Assembly (NCBI RefSeq): GCF_000024965.1
Contig: NC_013530.1
Span: 1,426,001 to 1,490,000 of the forward strand
Length of the DNA: 64,000 nt
From: Xylanimonas cellulosilytica DSM 15894
GTDB lineage: Bacteria > Actinomycetota > Actinomycetes > Actinomycetales > Cellulomonadaceae
Direction: 5' to 3'
Below the pieces are notes generated by a model. It was not told where the DNA came from. It saw only the letters and a list, made by a program, of their open reading frames with translations, and ran no database searches. How positions within the stretch are numbered: position 1 is the stretch's first letter; every line of letters starts with the position of its first letter. The position numbers and the translations under genes are program-made. Below are positions 22,782 through 35,620 of this stretch, piece by piece.

Positions 22782-23462
22782 GTGAGCACCCCGAGCAGCC
22801 CGGCCCCGGCCGAGACCCAACCGTCGACGGTCCCGGGTCACGCCTGGTATGCACGTGACGTGCACGACGTCGCCCGCGACCTGCTCGGCGCGGTGCTGGT
22901 ACGCCGCACACCAGAGGGCACCGTGGCGCTGCGCATCACCGAGGTCGAGGCGTACGACGGCGAGGACGACCCCGGCTCGCACGCGTTCCGTGGCCGCACG
23001 CCCCGCAACGCGACGATGTTCGGCGAACCCGGCCGCGTCTACGTGTACCGGCACCTCGGGCTGCACCACTGCGTCAACGTCGTCTGCGGCCCGGTGGGCC
23101 GCGCCGCCGCCGTCCTCCTGCGCGCGGGCGAGGTGGTCGAGGGCGCTGCCCTCGCCCGGTCCCGCCGCCTCGCGGTCGGTGCCTGCGACTCCGACCGGCA
23201 GCTCGCGCGCGGCCCCGCCCGGCTCACGGTGGCGCTCGCCCTGAGCCTGTCCGACGACGGCGCGGACCTCACCGACCGTGAAGGCGACCTGACGCTGACG
23301 CTGCCCGTCGACCGGGAACGCGGCGCGGTGGCCACCGGCCCGCGCGTGGGGGTGAGCGGCGAGGCAGGCCGCGGCGACCTGTACCCCTGGCGGTCGTGGC
23401 TGGTGGGGGAGCCGACCGTGTCGGCCTACCGGCCCGTCTCGCCGCGCCGCCGGCCCGCCTGA
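22782..23462 (+). CDS. mpg: DNA-3-methyladenine glycosylase (AAG/MPG family)
   Basis: 226 residues. It removes alkylated purines to start base-excision repair. Seen: ARDLLGAVLVRR, the catalytic glutamate region ITEVEAYDGEDDPGSHAFRG, TPRNATMFGEPGRVYVY and HHCVNVV, all in family order. The N-terminal 18 residues are a low-complexity Pro/Ser/Thr lead-in. GTG start chosen by the -10 box 6 nt upstream. Confidence 0.93.
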   Translation: MSTPSSPAPAETQPSTVPGHAWYARDVHDVARDLLGAVLVRRTPEGTVALRITEVEAYDGEDDPGSHAFRGRTPRNATMFGEPGRVYVYRHLGLHHCVNVVCGPVGRAAAVLLRAGEVVEGAALARSRRLAVGACDSDRQLARGPARLTVALALSLSDDGADLTDREGDLTLTLPVDRERGAVATGPRVGVSGEAGRGDLYPWRSWLVGEPTVSAYRPVSPRRRPA

Positions 23463-23507
23463 GGGGCGGACTGCGTGGGGCGTCGCCGTCGTCGTCGGGC
23501 ACACTGG

Positions 23508-23533
23508 GTCCGGCGGCCGCGTGGCCGCCGGAC
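23508..23533 (+). other. Hairpin in the tyrS leader
   Basis: GTCCGGCGGCC (23508-23518) pairs perfectly with GGCCGCCGGAC (23523-23533) around a GCGT loop, 73 nt before tyrS. It may end mpg transcription or act in the tyrS leader. I see no T-box core sequence. Confidence 0.55.
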
Positions 23534-23605
23534 CTCCGGCCTGGCAGGCCGCGTTCCCGACGGGCCGCATGGTCTGTCGACCCGAACCACACGAGGAGTA
23601 CCACG

Positions 23606-24865
23606 GTGACCGACGTTCTCGACGAGCTGCAGTGGCGGGGCCTGGTGGCGCAGACCACCGACGAGGCCGCGCTGCGTTCCGCGCTGGCCGAGGGCCCGAT
23701 CACCTATTACTGCGGCTTCGACCCGACCGCGCCCAGCCTGCACCACGGGCACCTGGTCCAGCTCGTCGTCCTGCGCCACCTGCAGCTGGCCGGCCATCGC
23801 GCCGTCGCGCTCGTGGGCGGGGCGACGGGCCTGATCGGCGACCCGCGCCAGTCGGGGGAGCGGGTGCTCAACACCAAGGAGACGGTCGCCGACTGGACCG
23901 AGCGGCTGAAGGCGCAGGTGTCCCGGTTCCTCGACTTCGAGGGAGACAACCCCGCGTTGCTCGTCAACAACCTGGACTGGATCTCCGAGCTGTCGGCGAT
24001 CGACTTCCTGCGTGACGTGGGCAAGCACTACCGGCTCGGAACCATGCTCGCGAAGGACACCGTCGCGCGCCGGCTGCGGTCCGAGGAGGGCATCAGCTTC
24101 ACCGAGTTCAGCTACCAGATCCTCCAGGGGATCGACTTCCTGGAGCTGCACCGCCGGCACGGGGTGTCCCTGCAGACGGGGGGCAACGACCAGTGGGGCA
24201 ACCTGCTCTCCGGCGTCGAGCTCATCCGCAAGGCCGAGGGCACGGCCGTGCACGTGCTCACCACGCCCCTCATCACGAAGGCCGACGGGACGAAGTTCGG
24301 CAAGACCGAGGGCGGTGCCGTGTGGCTCGCACCGGACATGATGAGCCCGTACGCGTTCTACCAGTACTGGCTCAACGCCGCCGACGAGGACGTCGTGGGC
24401 TGGCTGAAGATCTTCACGTTCCGCTCGCGGGAGGAGATCGCCGAGCTCGAGACGGCGGTGCGCGAGCGGCCGGGCGCGCGCGAGGCGCAGCGTGCGCTCG
24501 CGAGCGACGTGACGACGCTCGTGCACGGGGCCGCGGCGACGGAGGCGGTGATCGCCGCGAGCCAGGCCCTGTTCGGCCGTGGTGAGCTGCGCGACCTCGA
24601 CGAGGCGACGCTGCGCGGCGCGGTCGCCGAGCTTCCCCGGACGACGGCCAAGCCCGGCGACCTGATCGTGGACGCGTTCGTGGGTGCAGGGCTGGTCGCC
24701 TCCAAGGCGGCGGCCCGCCGGGCGATCGGCGAGGGCGGCGCGTACGTCAACAACGTCAAGGTGACCTCGGAGGAGCAGGTCTTCGAGGCCGGCGACCTGC
24801 TGCACGGCAGGTACGCCGTGCTGCGCCGCGGCAAGAAGACGCTCGCGGTGGCGGACGCGTCCTGA
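23606..24865 (+). CDS. tyrS: Tyrosine-tRNA ligase
   Basis: 419 residues from GTG 23606, with GAGGAG 8-13 nt upstream. Class I synthetase: HIGH-type motif His46-His-Gly-His49 (PSLHHGHL), YQILQGIDFLEL, GGNDQWGN, and the KMSKS-equivalent KFGKT at 230-234. A C-terminal S4 RNA-binding domain begins near residue 355 (LVASKAAARRAIGEGGAYVNN). It charges tRNA-Tyr. It immediately precedes the rrn operon. Confidence 0.97.
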   Translation: MTDVLDELQWRGLVAQTTDEAALRSALAEGPITYYCGFDPTAPSLHHGHLVQLVVLRHLQLAGHRAVALVGGATGLIGDPRQSGERVLNTKETVADWTERLKAQVSRFLDFEGDNPALLVNNLDWISELSAIDFLRDVGKHYRLGTMLAKDTVARRLRSEEGISFTEFSYQILQGIDFLELHRRHGVSLQTGGNDQWGNLLSGVELIRKAEGTAVHVLTTPLITKADGTKFGKTEGGAVWLAPDMMSPYAFYQYWLNAADEDVVGWLKIFTFRSREEIAELETAVRERPGAREAQRALASDVTTLVHGAAATEAVIAASQALFGRGELRDLDEATLRGAVAELPRTTAKPGDLIVDAFVGAGLVASKAAARRAIGEGGAYVNNVKVTSEEQVFEAGDLLHGRYAVLRRGKKTLAVADAS

Positions 24866-24879
24866 GGCGGTCGCGGGGG

Positions 24880-24918
24880 GCGGGGAGTGCCCTGACCTGC
24901 GGATTTGGCACTCCCCGC
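24880..24918 (+). terminator. tyrS terminator hairpin that overlaps the rrn P1 -35 box
   Basis: GCGGGGAGTGCC (24880-24891) pairs perfectly with GGCACTCCCCGC (24907-24918). The loop is 15 bases. The 3' arm contains the GGCA of the TTGGCA -35 element of the next promoter. Confidence 0.75.
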
Positions 24919-24933
24919 AACCCCGTGTAATGT
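24905..24933 (+). promoter_or_regulatory. rrn promoter P1
   Basis: TTGGCA (24905-24910), 17-nt spacer, TAATGT (24928-24933), with a TG just before the -10. This is the best sigma-70-type promoter in the window and lies about 400 nt upstream of mature 16S. Confidence 0.75.
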
Positions 24934-25080
24934 TCTCGAACGTCGCCCAGACGGGAAACGGACACCGCGAGGTGGCCGACCGGAAGGGCAAGACCAACAA
25001 CCACTCCTCCTTCACAGGGGCGTTCTGCGCTCTGGAGTGGGCCAGATTGCTCCCCTCGCTCGATCGGTTCGCAAGGCCGA

Positions 25081-25110
25081 TTGGACAGGGCGGAACGAAC
25101 CGGGTAAGGT
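25081..25110 (+). promoter_or_regulatory. rrn promoter P2
   Basis: TTGGAC (25081-25086), 18-nt spacer, TAAGGT (25105-25110), about 230 nt before 16S. TAAGGT/TAAGCT -10 boxes are usual for actinobacterial rRNA promoters. The 476-bp region 24866-25341 holds P1, P2, the antitermination box and a processing arm, and no gene. Confidence 0.7.
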
Positions 25111-25170
25111 TGAAGGGTTGCCCCGGACGGGGTCGGAGCGAAGGTTCCGGTCGTGGATGGTGTGCGTCGG

Positions 25171-25207
25171 TTGTTTGAGAACTCAACAGTGCGTTTGATA
25201 GTCAATG
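25171..25207 (+). promoter_or_regulatory. rrn leader boxA and 16S processing arm
   Basis: TTGTTTGAGAACTCAA (25171-25186) is the conserved actinobacterial boxA-like antitermination sequence (NusB-S10 binding in other species). CAACAGT (25184-25190) and CAATG (25203-25207) together match the ITS sequence CATTGACTGTTG at 26973-26984, which would close the 16S RNase III stem. Confidence 0.65.
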
Positions 25208-25341
25208 CCAAATTTTAACCCTCGTTGGGTCGCCGTTGTGGTGGCCTGGGAGGATTCCTTTGGACAGATGAGCAGTTCAGCTCGTCTGGCCAGTTTTCAA
25301 GCACCGTATGGTTGTTACCCCTTTTGGGGGTGGCGAGATAC

Positions 25342-30435
<5,094 letters not shown>

Positions 30436-30455
30436 CACCACACACTACTTTGCTA

Positions 30456-30469
30456 CGCGTCCACTGTGC
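30456..30469 (+). other. 3' arm of the 23S RNase III processing stem
   Basis: CGCGTCCACTGTGC is an exact 14-base complement of 27203-27216, so the 23S precursor can form a continuous stem. It sits in the 126-bp 23S-5S spacer, which holds nothing else recognisable. Confidence 0.8.
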
Positions 30470-30561
30470 GGTTCCCGAGAAACGGGCAACCACCCCCACC
30501 CCACACCACCCCCCACACGGGGCAGGCGCGGGCAACGGGGGCACCCGAACAACTCGATACT

Positions 30562-30680
30562 GTTACGGCGGTCACAGCGTAGGGGAAACGCCCGGTCCCA
30601 TTCCGAACCCGGAAGCTCAGCCCTACAGCGCCGATGGTACTGCCCTGGAGACGGGGTGGGAGAGTAGGACGCCGCCGGAC
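30562..30680 (+). rRNA. rrf: 5S ribosomal RNA
   Basis: About 119 nt: GTTACGGCGGTCACAGCG at the 5' end, CGGTCCCATTCCGAACCCGG, GGTACTGC and GGGAGAGTAGG, with GCCGCCGG closing helix I. Ends approximate. Confidence 0.96.
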
Positions 30681-30690
30681 ACCCTTCACG

Positions 30691-30722
30691 AAAGACCCCG
30701 CACCACACGGTGCGGGGTCTTT
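30691..30722 (+). terminator. rrn operon terminator
   Basis: AAAGACCCCGCACC (30691-30704) and GGTGCGGGGTCTTT (30709-30722) form a perfect 14-bp stem with an ACAC loop just after 5S. Confidence 0.92.
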
Positions 30723-30833
30723 CGCATACCCAGACACGCACGCGGAGATCACAAGCCCGATCCGGGCATCCGCGAGTGCCACTTGCTCCTGACGTGGGAG
30801 AATCGATCGACCCACGAACCCGAGAGGACCACC

Positions 30834-33200
30834 GTGAACGATTCCGCCCGCGACCAGGGTGACGAGCGCGGCGACCGCCGAGGACGCCGCTTCGACAATG
30901 ACCGTCGAGGTCCTCGCTCCGAAGGCCGGCCCGGCGGTGACCGTCCTCGTTCCGGTGACCGTCCTCGTTCCGGCGAAGGGCCCCGATCGGGAAGCGGATC
31001 GTGGCAGCGCGGTGGCGGTGAGCGTCACGGAGGCGAGCGGGGGGCCCAGGGTTCCGACCGCCGCGAGGGTGGCTTCCGACGCGACGACCGCCAGGGCGGG
31101 TTCCGGAGGGACGACCGTCCCGGCGCAGGACGCGACGGTGACCGCCGCGACGACCGGGGCGCCGAGCGTCGCGATGGCGGCTACCGCCGCGACGATCGCC
31201 CTGCCGGTGGCTTCCGCCGTGATGACCGTGGCGACGGTGGACCTCGTGGTGCTGACCGTCGTGAGGGCGGGTTCCGGCGCGATGACCGTGGTGGGGATCG
31301 TCCGACCGGTGGCTTCCGTCGTGATGACCGCGGTGAGGGTGGACCTCGTGGTGGGGATCGCCGTGAGGGTGGCTTCCGTGGTGGTGATCGTCCGACCGGT
31401 GGCTTCCGCCGCGATGATCGCGGCGAAGGTGGACCTCGTGGTGGCGACCGCCGTGAGGGCGGGTTTCGCGGTGGTGATCGTCCGACCGGTGGTTTCCGCC
31501 GCGATGATCGCGGCGAAGGTGGACCTCGTGGTGGCGACCGCCGTGAAGGCGGGTTCCGGCGTGATGACCGGGGTGGTGATCGTCCGACCGGTGGTTTCCG
31601 TCGTGATGACCGCGGTGAGGGCGGGCCTCGTGGTGGGGACCGTCGTGAGGGCGGGTTCCGCGGTGGTGATCGTCCGACCGGTGGTTTCCGCCGCGATGAC
31701 CGCGGCGAAGGTGGACCTCGTGGTGGCGACCGTCGCGAGGGCGGCTTCCGTCGTGACGACCGTGCCACGGGTGGTTTCCGTCGTGACGACCGCGAGGGTG
31801 GTCGTCGTGGTGGCGACCGTCGTGAAGGCGGCTTCCGGCGTGATGACCGGGGTGGTGATCGTCCGACCGGTGGTTTCCGTCGGGATGACCGTGGCGAAGG
31901 TGCACCTCGTGGTGGGGACCGTCGTGAGGGCGGCTTCCGCGGTGGCGACCGTCGTGAGGGCGGCCACCGTCGGGACGACCGGTCGTCCGAGTTCCGCGGC
32001 GGTGATCGTCGTGACGGCGGGGCCCGCCGTGATGACCGAGGGCGCAGCGACGGCGGCCGGCGCGAAGGACCCGGAGCTGGTGACCGTGGCGGGCGCCCTT
32101 CGTTCGAACGCGATCGTCCCGCACGTGACGCTCGGCCCGGGCGGGACGAGCGTCCCTTCCAGCCGCGGGTCCAGGAGCCGGAGATCGCGGAGGACGTCGA
32201 CTTCCGCCAGCTGGCGAAGGACGCGCGCGAGCGTCTGCGCGGCCTGACGAAAGACAATGCCGAACGTGTCGGTGAGCACCTGGTCATGGCCGGCCGGCTG
32301 CTCGACGTCGACCCGGAGCTGGCCTACGAGCACACCCTGGCAGCCGTGCGTCGAGGCGGCCGCATCGACATCGTGCGTGAGGCCGCGGGTATTGCGGCCT
32401 ACCGGACGGGGCGCTATGCGGAGGCCTTGCGTGAGCTGCGGACCGTGCGTCGGCTGAACGGCTCGTCCGAGCACCTCGCGATCATGGCTGACGCGGAGCG
32501 TGGCCTCGGCCGACCCGAGCGTGCGATCGCACTCGCCTCCTCGCCTGAGGCCGACACGCTCGACCCGTACAGCACGGTCGAGCTGGCGATCGTGGTCAGC
32601 GGCGCTCGCTCCGATCTCGGCGAGCACGATGCCGCGCTCCTCGCGCTCGAGAAGCTGCCGACGCTCAAGGGCGACCTAGCACTGCGTGTCCTCCAGGCCC
32701 GTGCCGCGGCGCTCGAGGCCGCCGGTCGCACGGCGGAGGCCGCCGCGCTCCTCGCCGACATCGACCCCGACGACCTTGAGCGTGCTGCGGGCAATACCGA
32801 GCCCGAGGACGACATCGTCGTCTACGACGTCTACGACGAAGAAGCTGACGCCGAGGAGGCTGACGCCGAGGAGGCTGACGCCGAGGAGGCTGACGCCGAG
32901 GAGGAGGACGCCGAGGACGTCGAGGACGTCGAGGACGTCGAGGACGTCGAGGACGTCGAGGACGGGGATCACCTCGACGACGTCGACGACGCAGAGGTCG
33001 ATCACGATGCCGCGCCCGACGCCGAGGGTGATCAGGGCGATGGCCCCGATGACGCCGCGGCGGACCTTGACACGAGGGCTCACGGCGACGATGACGATGA
33101 CGATGATGGTGCCGACGTCGACGAGCTGACCCGTGGCGCCGACTCTGTCGATGGTTCTGCCGCTCAGGCTGACGTGGAGGACGAGGAGCCGCGATCGTGA
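30834..33200 (+). CDS. Rv1691-like TPR protein with giant Arg/Asp/Gly repeat region and acidic tail
   Basis: 788 residues from GTG 30834, after CGAGAGGACC. Three parts: residues 1 to about 435 are almost only R, D, G, E, F, S and P, with RDDRGEGGPRGGDRREGG units repeating every 30-34 residues; about 450-655 is a helical TPR-like domain (FRQLAKDARERLRGL, LVMAGRLLDVDPELAYEH, ALRELRTVRRLNG); about 660-788 is a very acidic tail with EEADA and EDV repeats. The middle domain and the position between the tyrS/rrn block and the HAD-tlyA-NAD kinase genes match M. tuberculosis Rv1691, whose function is unknown and which I recall as lacking the repeat part. RGG-like disordered regions often bind RNA and form condensates; an RNA or ribosome-linked role is inference. 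Next gene overlaps by four bases. Confidence 0.85.
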   Translation: MNDSARDQGDERGDRRGRRFDNDRRGPRSEGRPGGDRPRSGDRPRSGEGPRSGSGSWQRGGGERHGGERGAQGSDRREGGFRRDDRQGGFRRDDRPGAGRDGDRRDDRGAERRDGGYRRDDRPAGGFRRDDRGDGGPRGADRREGGFRRDDRGGDRPTGGFRRDDRGEGGPRGGDRREGGFRGGDRPTGGFRRDDRGEGGPRGGDRREGGFRGGDRPTGGFRRDDRGEGGPRGGDRREGGFRRDDRGGDRPTGGFRRDDRGEGGPRGGDRREGGFRGGDRPTGGFRRDDRGEGGPRGGDRREGGFRRDDRATGGFRRDDREGGRRGGDRREGGFRRDDRGGDRPTGGFRRDDRGEGAPRGGDRREGGFRGGDRREGGHRRDDRSSEFRGGDRRDGGARRDDRGRSDGGRREGPGAGDRGGRPSFERDRPARDARPGRDERPFQPRVQEPEIAEDVDFRQLAKDARERLRGLTKDNAERVGEHLVMAGRLLDVDPELAYEHTLAAVRRGGRIDIVREAAGIAAYRTGRYAEALRELRTVRRLNGSSEHLAIMADAERGLGRPERAIALASSPEADTLDPYSTVELAIVVSGARSDLGEHDAALLALEKLPTLKGDLALRVLQARAAALEAAGRTAEAAALLADIDPDDLERAAGNTEPEDDIVVYDVYDEEADAEEADAEEADAEEADAEEEDAEDVEDVEDVEDVEDVEDGDHLDDVDDAEVDHDAAPDAEGDQGDGPDDAAADLDTRAHGDDDDDDDGADVDELTRGADSVDGSAAQADVEDEEPRS
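31211..31960 (+). repeat. 90/102-bp coding tandem repeat array
   Basis: The marker TCCGACCGGTGG (Arg-Pro-Thr-Gly) recurs at 31301, 31391, 31481, 31583, 31673 and 31862, with a drifted copy near 31763. Spacings are 90, 90, 102, 90, 90 and 99 bases, all multiples of three. Copies are nearly identical and use GGT, CGT and GAT codons more than the neighbouring genes do. The array is the DNA basis of the Arg/Asp/Gly region. Confidence 0.9.
32844..32960 (+). repeat. 15-bp and 9-bp coding repeats of the acidic tail
   Basis: Four exact copies of GCTGACGCCGAGGAG (32844-32903) are followed by five exact copies of GACGTCGAG (32916-32960). They encode ADAEE and DVE units and are likely to vary in number between strains. 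Confidence 0.92.
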
Positions 33201-34213
33201 GCACGGCTGGTCTGCTCGGCAGTGACGTCCCACTTGCCGAGGCGTACGATCTCGCGCTCGTCGACCTCGACGGTGTCGCGTACCGGGGGCATCTGCCGAT
33301 CGAGCATGCGTCCGACAGCCTCGTCGCGGCACGGTCGCGAGGACTGCGTCTGCTGTTCGTGACCAACAACGCCTCGCGTGAGCCCGAGGACGTGGCCGGT
33401 CAGCTCACGGAGCTCGACATCCCGACGTCGGCGGATGAGGTGATGACCGCGGCCCAGGCCTGCGCGGCGCTGCTGCGAACGCGGCTCGAACCTGGCGCGC
33501 GCGTCCTCGTCGTCGGCGGGAAAGGCCTGGTCACGGCGGTGACGGCCGCGGGTTTCCGCGTCGTGTCGTCCGCCGACGAGGAGCCGGTCGCCGTCGCGCA
33601 GGGGTTCGCTCCGGACCTCGCCTGGGCGGACCTCGCAGAGGCGGCCTACGCCGTGTCGGCGGGGGCGTGGCACGTGGCGAGCAACCGCGACCTGTCGCTG
33701 CCCACGGCGCGGGGATACGCCCCCGGCAACGGCGCCCTCGTCGGCGCGGTGGTGGCGGCGACCGGCGTCGAACCGGCGAGCGCAGGAAAGCCCGAGCCGA
33801 CGATGTACCACCTCGCCGTCGAGCGGGTCGGCGCGCAGCGGCCGCTGGTGATCGGCGACCGCCTCGACACCGATCTGCAGGGTGCTCGCGCAGGCGACTA
33901 CCCGGGCCTGCACGTGCTGACCGGGGTGTCGTCGGCGCGCGACGACGTCCTCGCCGAGCCGGCACTTCGGCCGCACTTCATCGGCGCCGACCTTCGTTCG
34001 TTGCTGGAGACCCACCCAGTGCCCGAGCCCGGTGCCGACGGGTGGTGGGAGTGCGCCGGACGGGCGGCTCGCGTCGTCGACGGCCGCCTCGAGCTCGATC
34101 GCGAAGGTGTGCGCGGTATCGACGTCGTGCGCGCGGCGTGCGCGGCGGCGTGGGATGCCGCCGATGCCGGCCGACCCGTGGCACCGGACAGCGTTCCGGA
34201 GCTCACCGCGTAG
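33197..34213 (+). CDS. HAD-IIA (NagD-like) phosphatase, Rv1692-like
   Basis: 338 residues. HAD motif I is DLDGV with Asp23 and Asp25; motif II is FVTNNAS; motif III/IV are KPEP and IGDRLDTDLQGA, with a large C2a cap between, typical of NagD/phosphoglycolate-type phosphatases. M. tuberculosis Rv1692, in the same place, has been described as a glycerol-3-phosphate phosphatase in lipid recycling; transfer of that role here is inference from synteny. GTG start overlaps the previous stop (GTGA). Confidence 0.9.
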   Translation: MSTAGLLGSDVPLAEAYDLALVDLDGVAYRGHLPIEHASDSLVAARSRGLRLLFVTNNASREPEDVAGQLTELDIPTSADEVMTAAQACAALLRTRLEPGARVLVVGGKGLVTAVTAAGFRVVSSADEEPVAVAQGFAPDLAWADLAEAAYAVSAGAWHVASNRDLSLPTARGYAPGNGALVGAVVAATGVEPASAGKPEPTMYHLAVERVGAQRPLVIGDRLDTDLQGARAGDYPGLHVLTGVSSARDDVLAEPALRPHFIGADLRSLLETHPVPEPGADGWWECAGRAARVVDGRLELDREGVRGIDVVRAACAAAWDAADAGRPVAPDSVPELTA

Positions 34214-34370
34214 CTGCCGCGCCCTGGCACGGCGGCTCGGACTCACGGTCGATCACCCCTGCCTGTGGGCGAGTCGGCGGGCCGTCGGTGCCAGCGGGTA
34301 GCGTTGTGGCGGGCGATCAGGCCCGACGCAGACAGGCCGTGTCCGGCCGTGCCGACCCGACGGAGGAGCC

Positions 34371-34577
34371 ATGTCGCAGCACCCGAGCGATCCCAGGCCC
34401 GACTCTGCGCTCGGCACGCACACGCCGGAGCGTGACGCACTCTCCGGGCTGGACGATCTGGACGAGCTGCCCGTCGCCGAGCACGTCGCGCGCTTCGAGG
34501 CGGTGCACGACGCGCTGCGCGCGCGGCTCGCGGGCGAGCCTGGAGGCAAGCCACGGTCTGACGGCGGGCGCGCGTGA
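34371..34577 (+). CDS. Small conserved protein between HAD phosphatase and tlyA (Rv1693-like position)
   Basis: 68 residues. Acidic N-terminal half, then a helix LPVAEHVARFEAVHDALRARL. GGAGGAG lies just before the ATG, and the stop overlaps the tlyA GTG start by four bases, both supporting expression. A TAGCGT -10-like box is at 34298-34303. No function is known; small proteins sit at this locus in many actinobacteria. Confidence 0.75.
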   Translation: MSQHPSDPRPDSALGTHTPERDALSGLDDLDELPVAEHVARFEAVHDALRARLAGEPGGKPRSDGGRA

Positions 34578-35620
34578 CGCCGGCGAGGGTCGACGCCGAG
34601 CTCGTGCGCCGCGGTCTGGCGCGCTCGCGCGCGCACGCCGCCGAACTGGTGAAGGCGGGGCGGGTCTCGGCCGAGGGGCGGTCCGTCTCCAAGCCGTCGG
34701 TGGTCGTTCCCGACGACGCCGCAATCGACGTCGTCCCTGATCCCGCGGACCCGGGGTACGCGTCGCGGGCCGCGCTCAAGCTCGCGGGCGCGCTCGACGC
34801 GTTGGCCGCCGACGACGCCGGGCGACGTCTCGCGGACGCCGTCGAGAGTGGCTGGTGCCTCGACCTGGGCGCGTCGACCGGCGGGTTCACCGACGTCCTG
34901 CTGCGGCGTGGGGCCGCGCACGTCGTCGCGCTCGACGTCGGGCACGACCAGCTCGTGGCGCGGCTGCGCGACGACCCGCGCGTCACCGTGGTCGAGGGAT
35001 ACAACGTGCGCGACCTCGACCGCGCGGACCTGGACCGGTCGCCCGACCTGGTGGTCGGCGACCTGTCGTTCATCTCGCTCACGCTCGTGCTGCCGGCGCT
35101 CGCGGCCGTGCTCGATCCCGGGGCGCCGGCGCTGCTCCTGGTCAAGCCGCAGTTCGAGGTCGGCAGGGAGCGGCTCGGCACGGGAGGCGTCGTGCGCGAC
35201 CCTGCGCTCCACGTCGACGCCGTGCTCGATGTGATCGCGACGGGCGCCCGGACCGGGCTGCGTGCCCACGCCGTCGTGCCGAGCCCGCTGCCCGGCCCCA
35301 GCGGCAACCGCGAGTACTTCGTCGCGTTCGAGCGTGGCGAGGCCACCGACGGCGACGAAGTCCGTGCGGACGCCCTGGCGGCGGTGCGAGCCGCGGTGGC
35401 CTGGATCCCCGAGGAGCTCGGCACGAGCCGTCCGCCCGCGCTCGCGCTGGGCGTCGGCCGGCGCGACGTCGATCCGGTCGGGCGTGCAGCAGCCGTCAGG
35501 CCGGACTCGAACGATCACGACCGCCGTCCGGGCCCTTCGACAGTGCCTGAGCCGACCGTCGGCGAGGCGCCCGCCGCCACACCCGCGACCCCGTCTTCCC
35601 GCACCGGAGGTGCATCGTGA
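34574..35620 (+). CDS. tlyA: TlyA-family 16S/23S rRNA 2'-O-methyltransferase
   Basis: 348 residues. An N-terminal S4 RNA-binding domain (VDAELVRRGLARSRAHAAELV) is joined to an FtsJ-like Rossmann methyltransferase (WCLDLGASTGGFTDVLL, VVGDLSFISL, LLVKPQFEVGRERLG). TlyA methylates rRNA riboses; in mycobacteria this gives capreomycin sensitivity. The usual length is about 270; the last 65 or so residues are a low-complexity Pro/Ala/Thr tail, part of which (35535-35562) looks like a decayed copy of the interspersed repeat. Confidence 0.92.
   Translation: MTPARVDAELVRRGLARSRAHAAELVKAGRVSAEGRSVSKPSVVVPDDAAIDVVPDPADPGYASRAALKLAGALDALAADDAGRRLADAVESGWCLDLGASTGGFTDVLLRRGAAHVVALDVGHDQLVARLRDDPRVTVVEGYNVRDLDRADLDRSPDLVVGDLSFISLTLVLPALAAVLDPGAPALLLVKPQFEVGRERLGTGGVVRDPALHVDAVLDVIATGARTGLRAHAVVPSPLPGPSGNREYFVAFERGEATDGDEVRADALAAVRAAVAWIPEELGTSRPPALALGVGRRDVDPVGRAAAVRPDSNDHDRRPGPSTVPEPTVGEAPAATPATPSSRTGGAS

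Noticed and set aside
23463-23605. T-box control of tyrS
   Set aside because: A strong hairpin exists, but no T-box bulge sequence or specifier loop can be recognised.
31211-31960. CRISPR-like or satellite array
   Set aside because: Units are 90-102 bp, contiguous, in frame and coding; there are no unique spacers and no cas genes.
30445-32627. Several long open frames (about 460, 560 and 720 codons) on both strands across the repeat region, some His/Arg- or Thr-rich
   Set aside because: They are by-products of the R/D/G codon pattern, which avoids stops in several frames. Only the + frame starting at 30834 has a ribosome site, conserved C-terminal domain and overlap with the next gene.
35535-35562. 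Copy of the interspersed repeat in the tlyA tail (CTTCGACAGTGCCTGAGCC)
   Set aside because: It shares only a partial, gapped match with the family, so I mention it as possible decay but do not annotate it.
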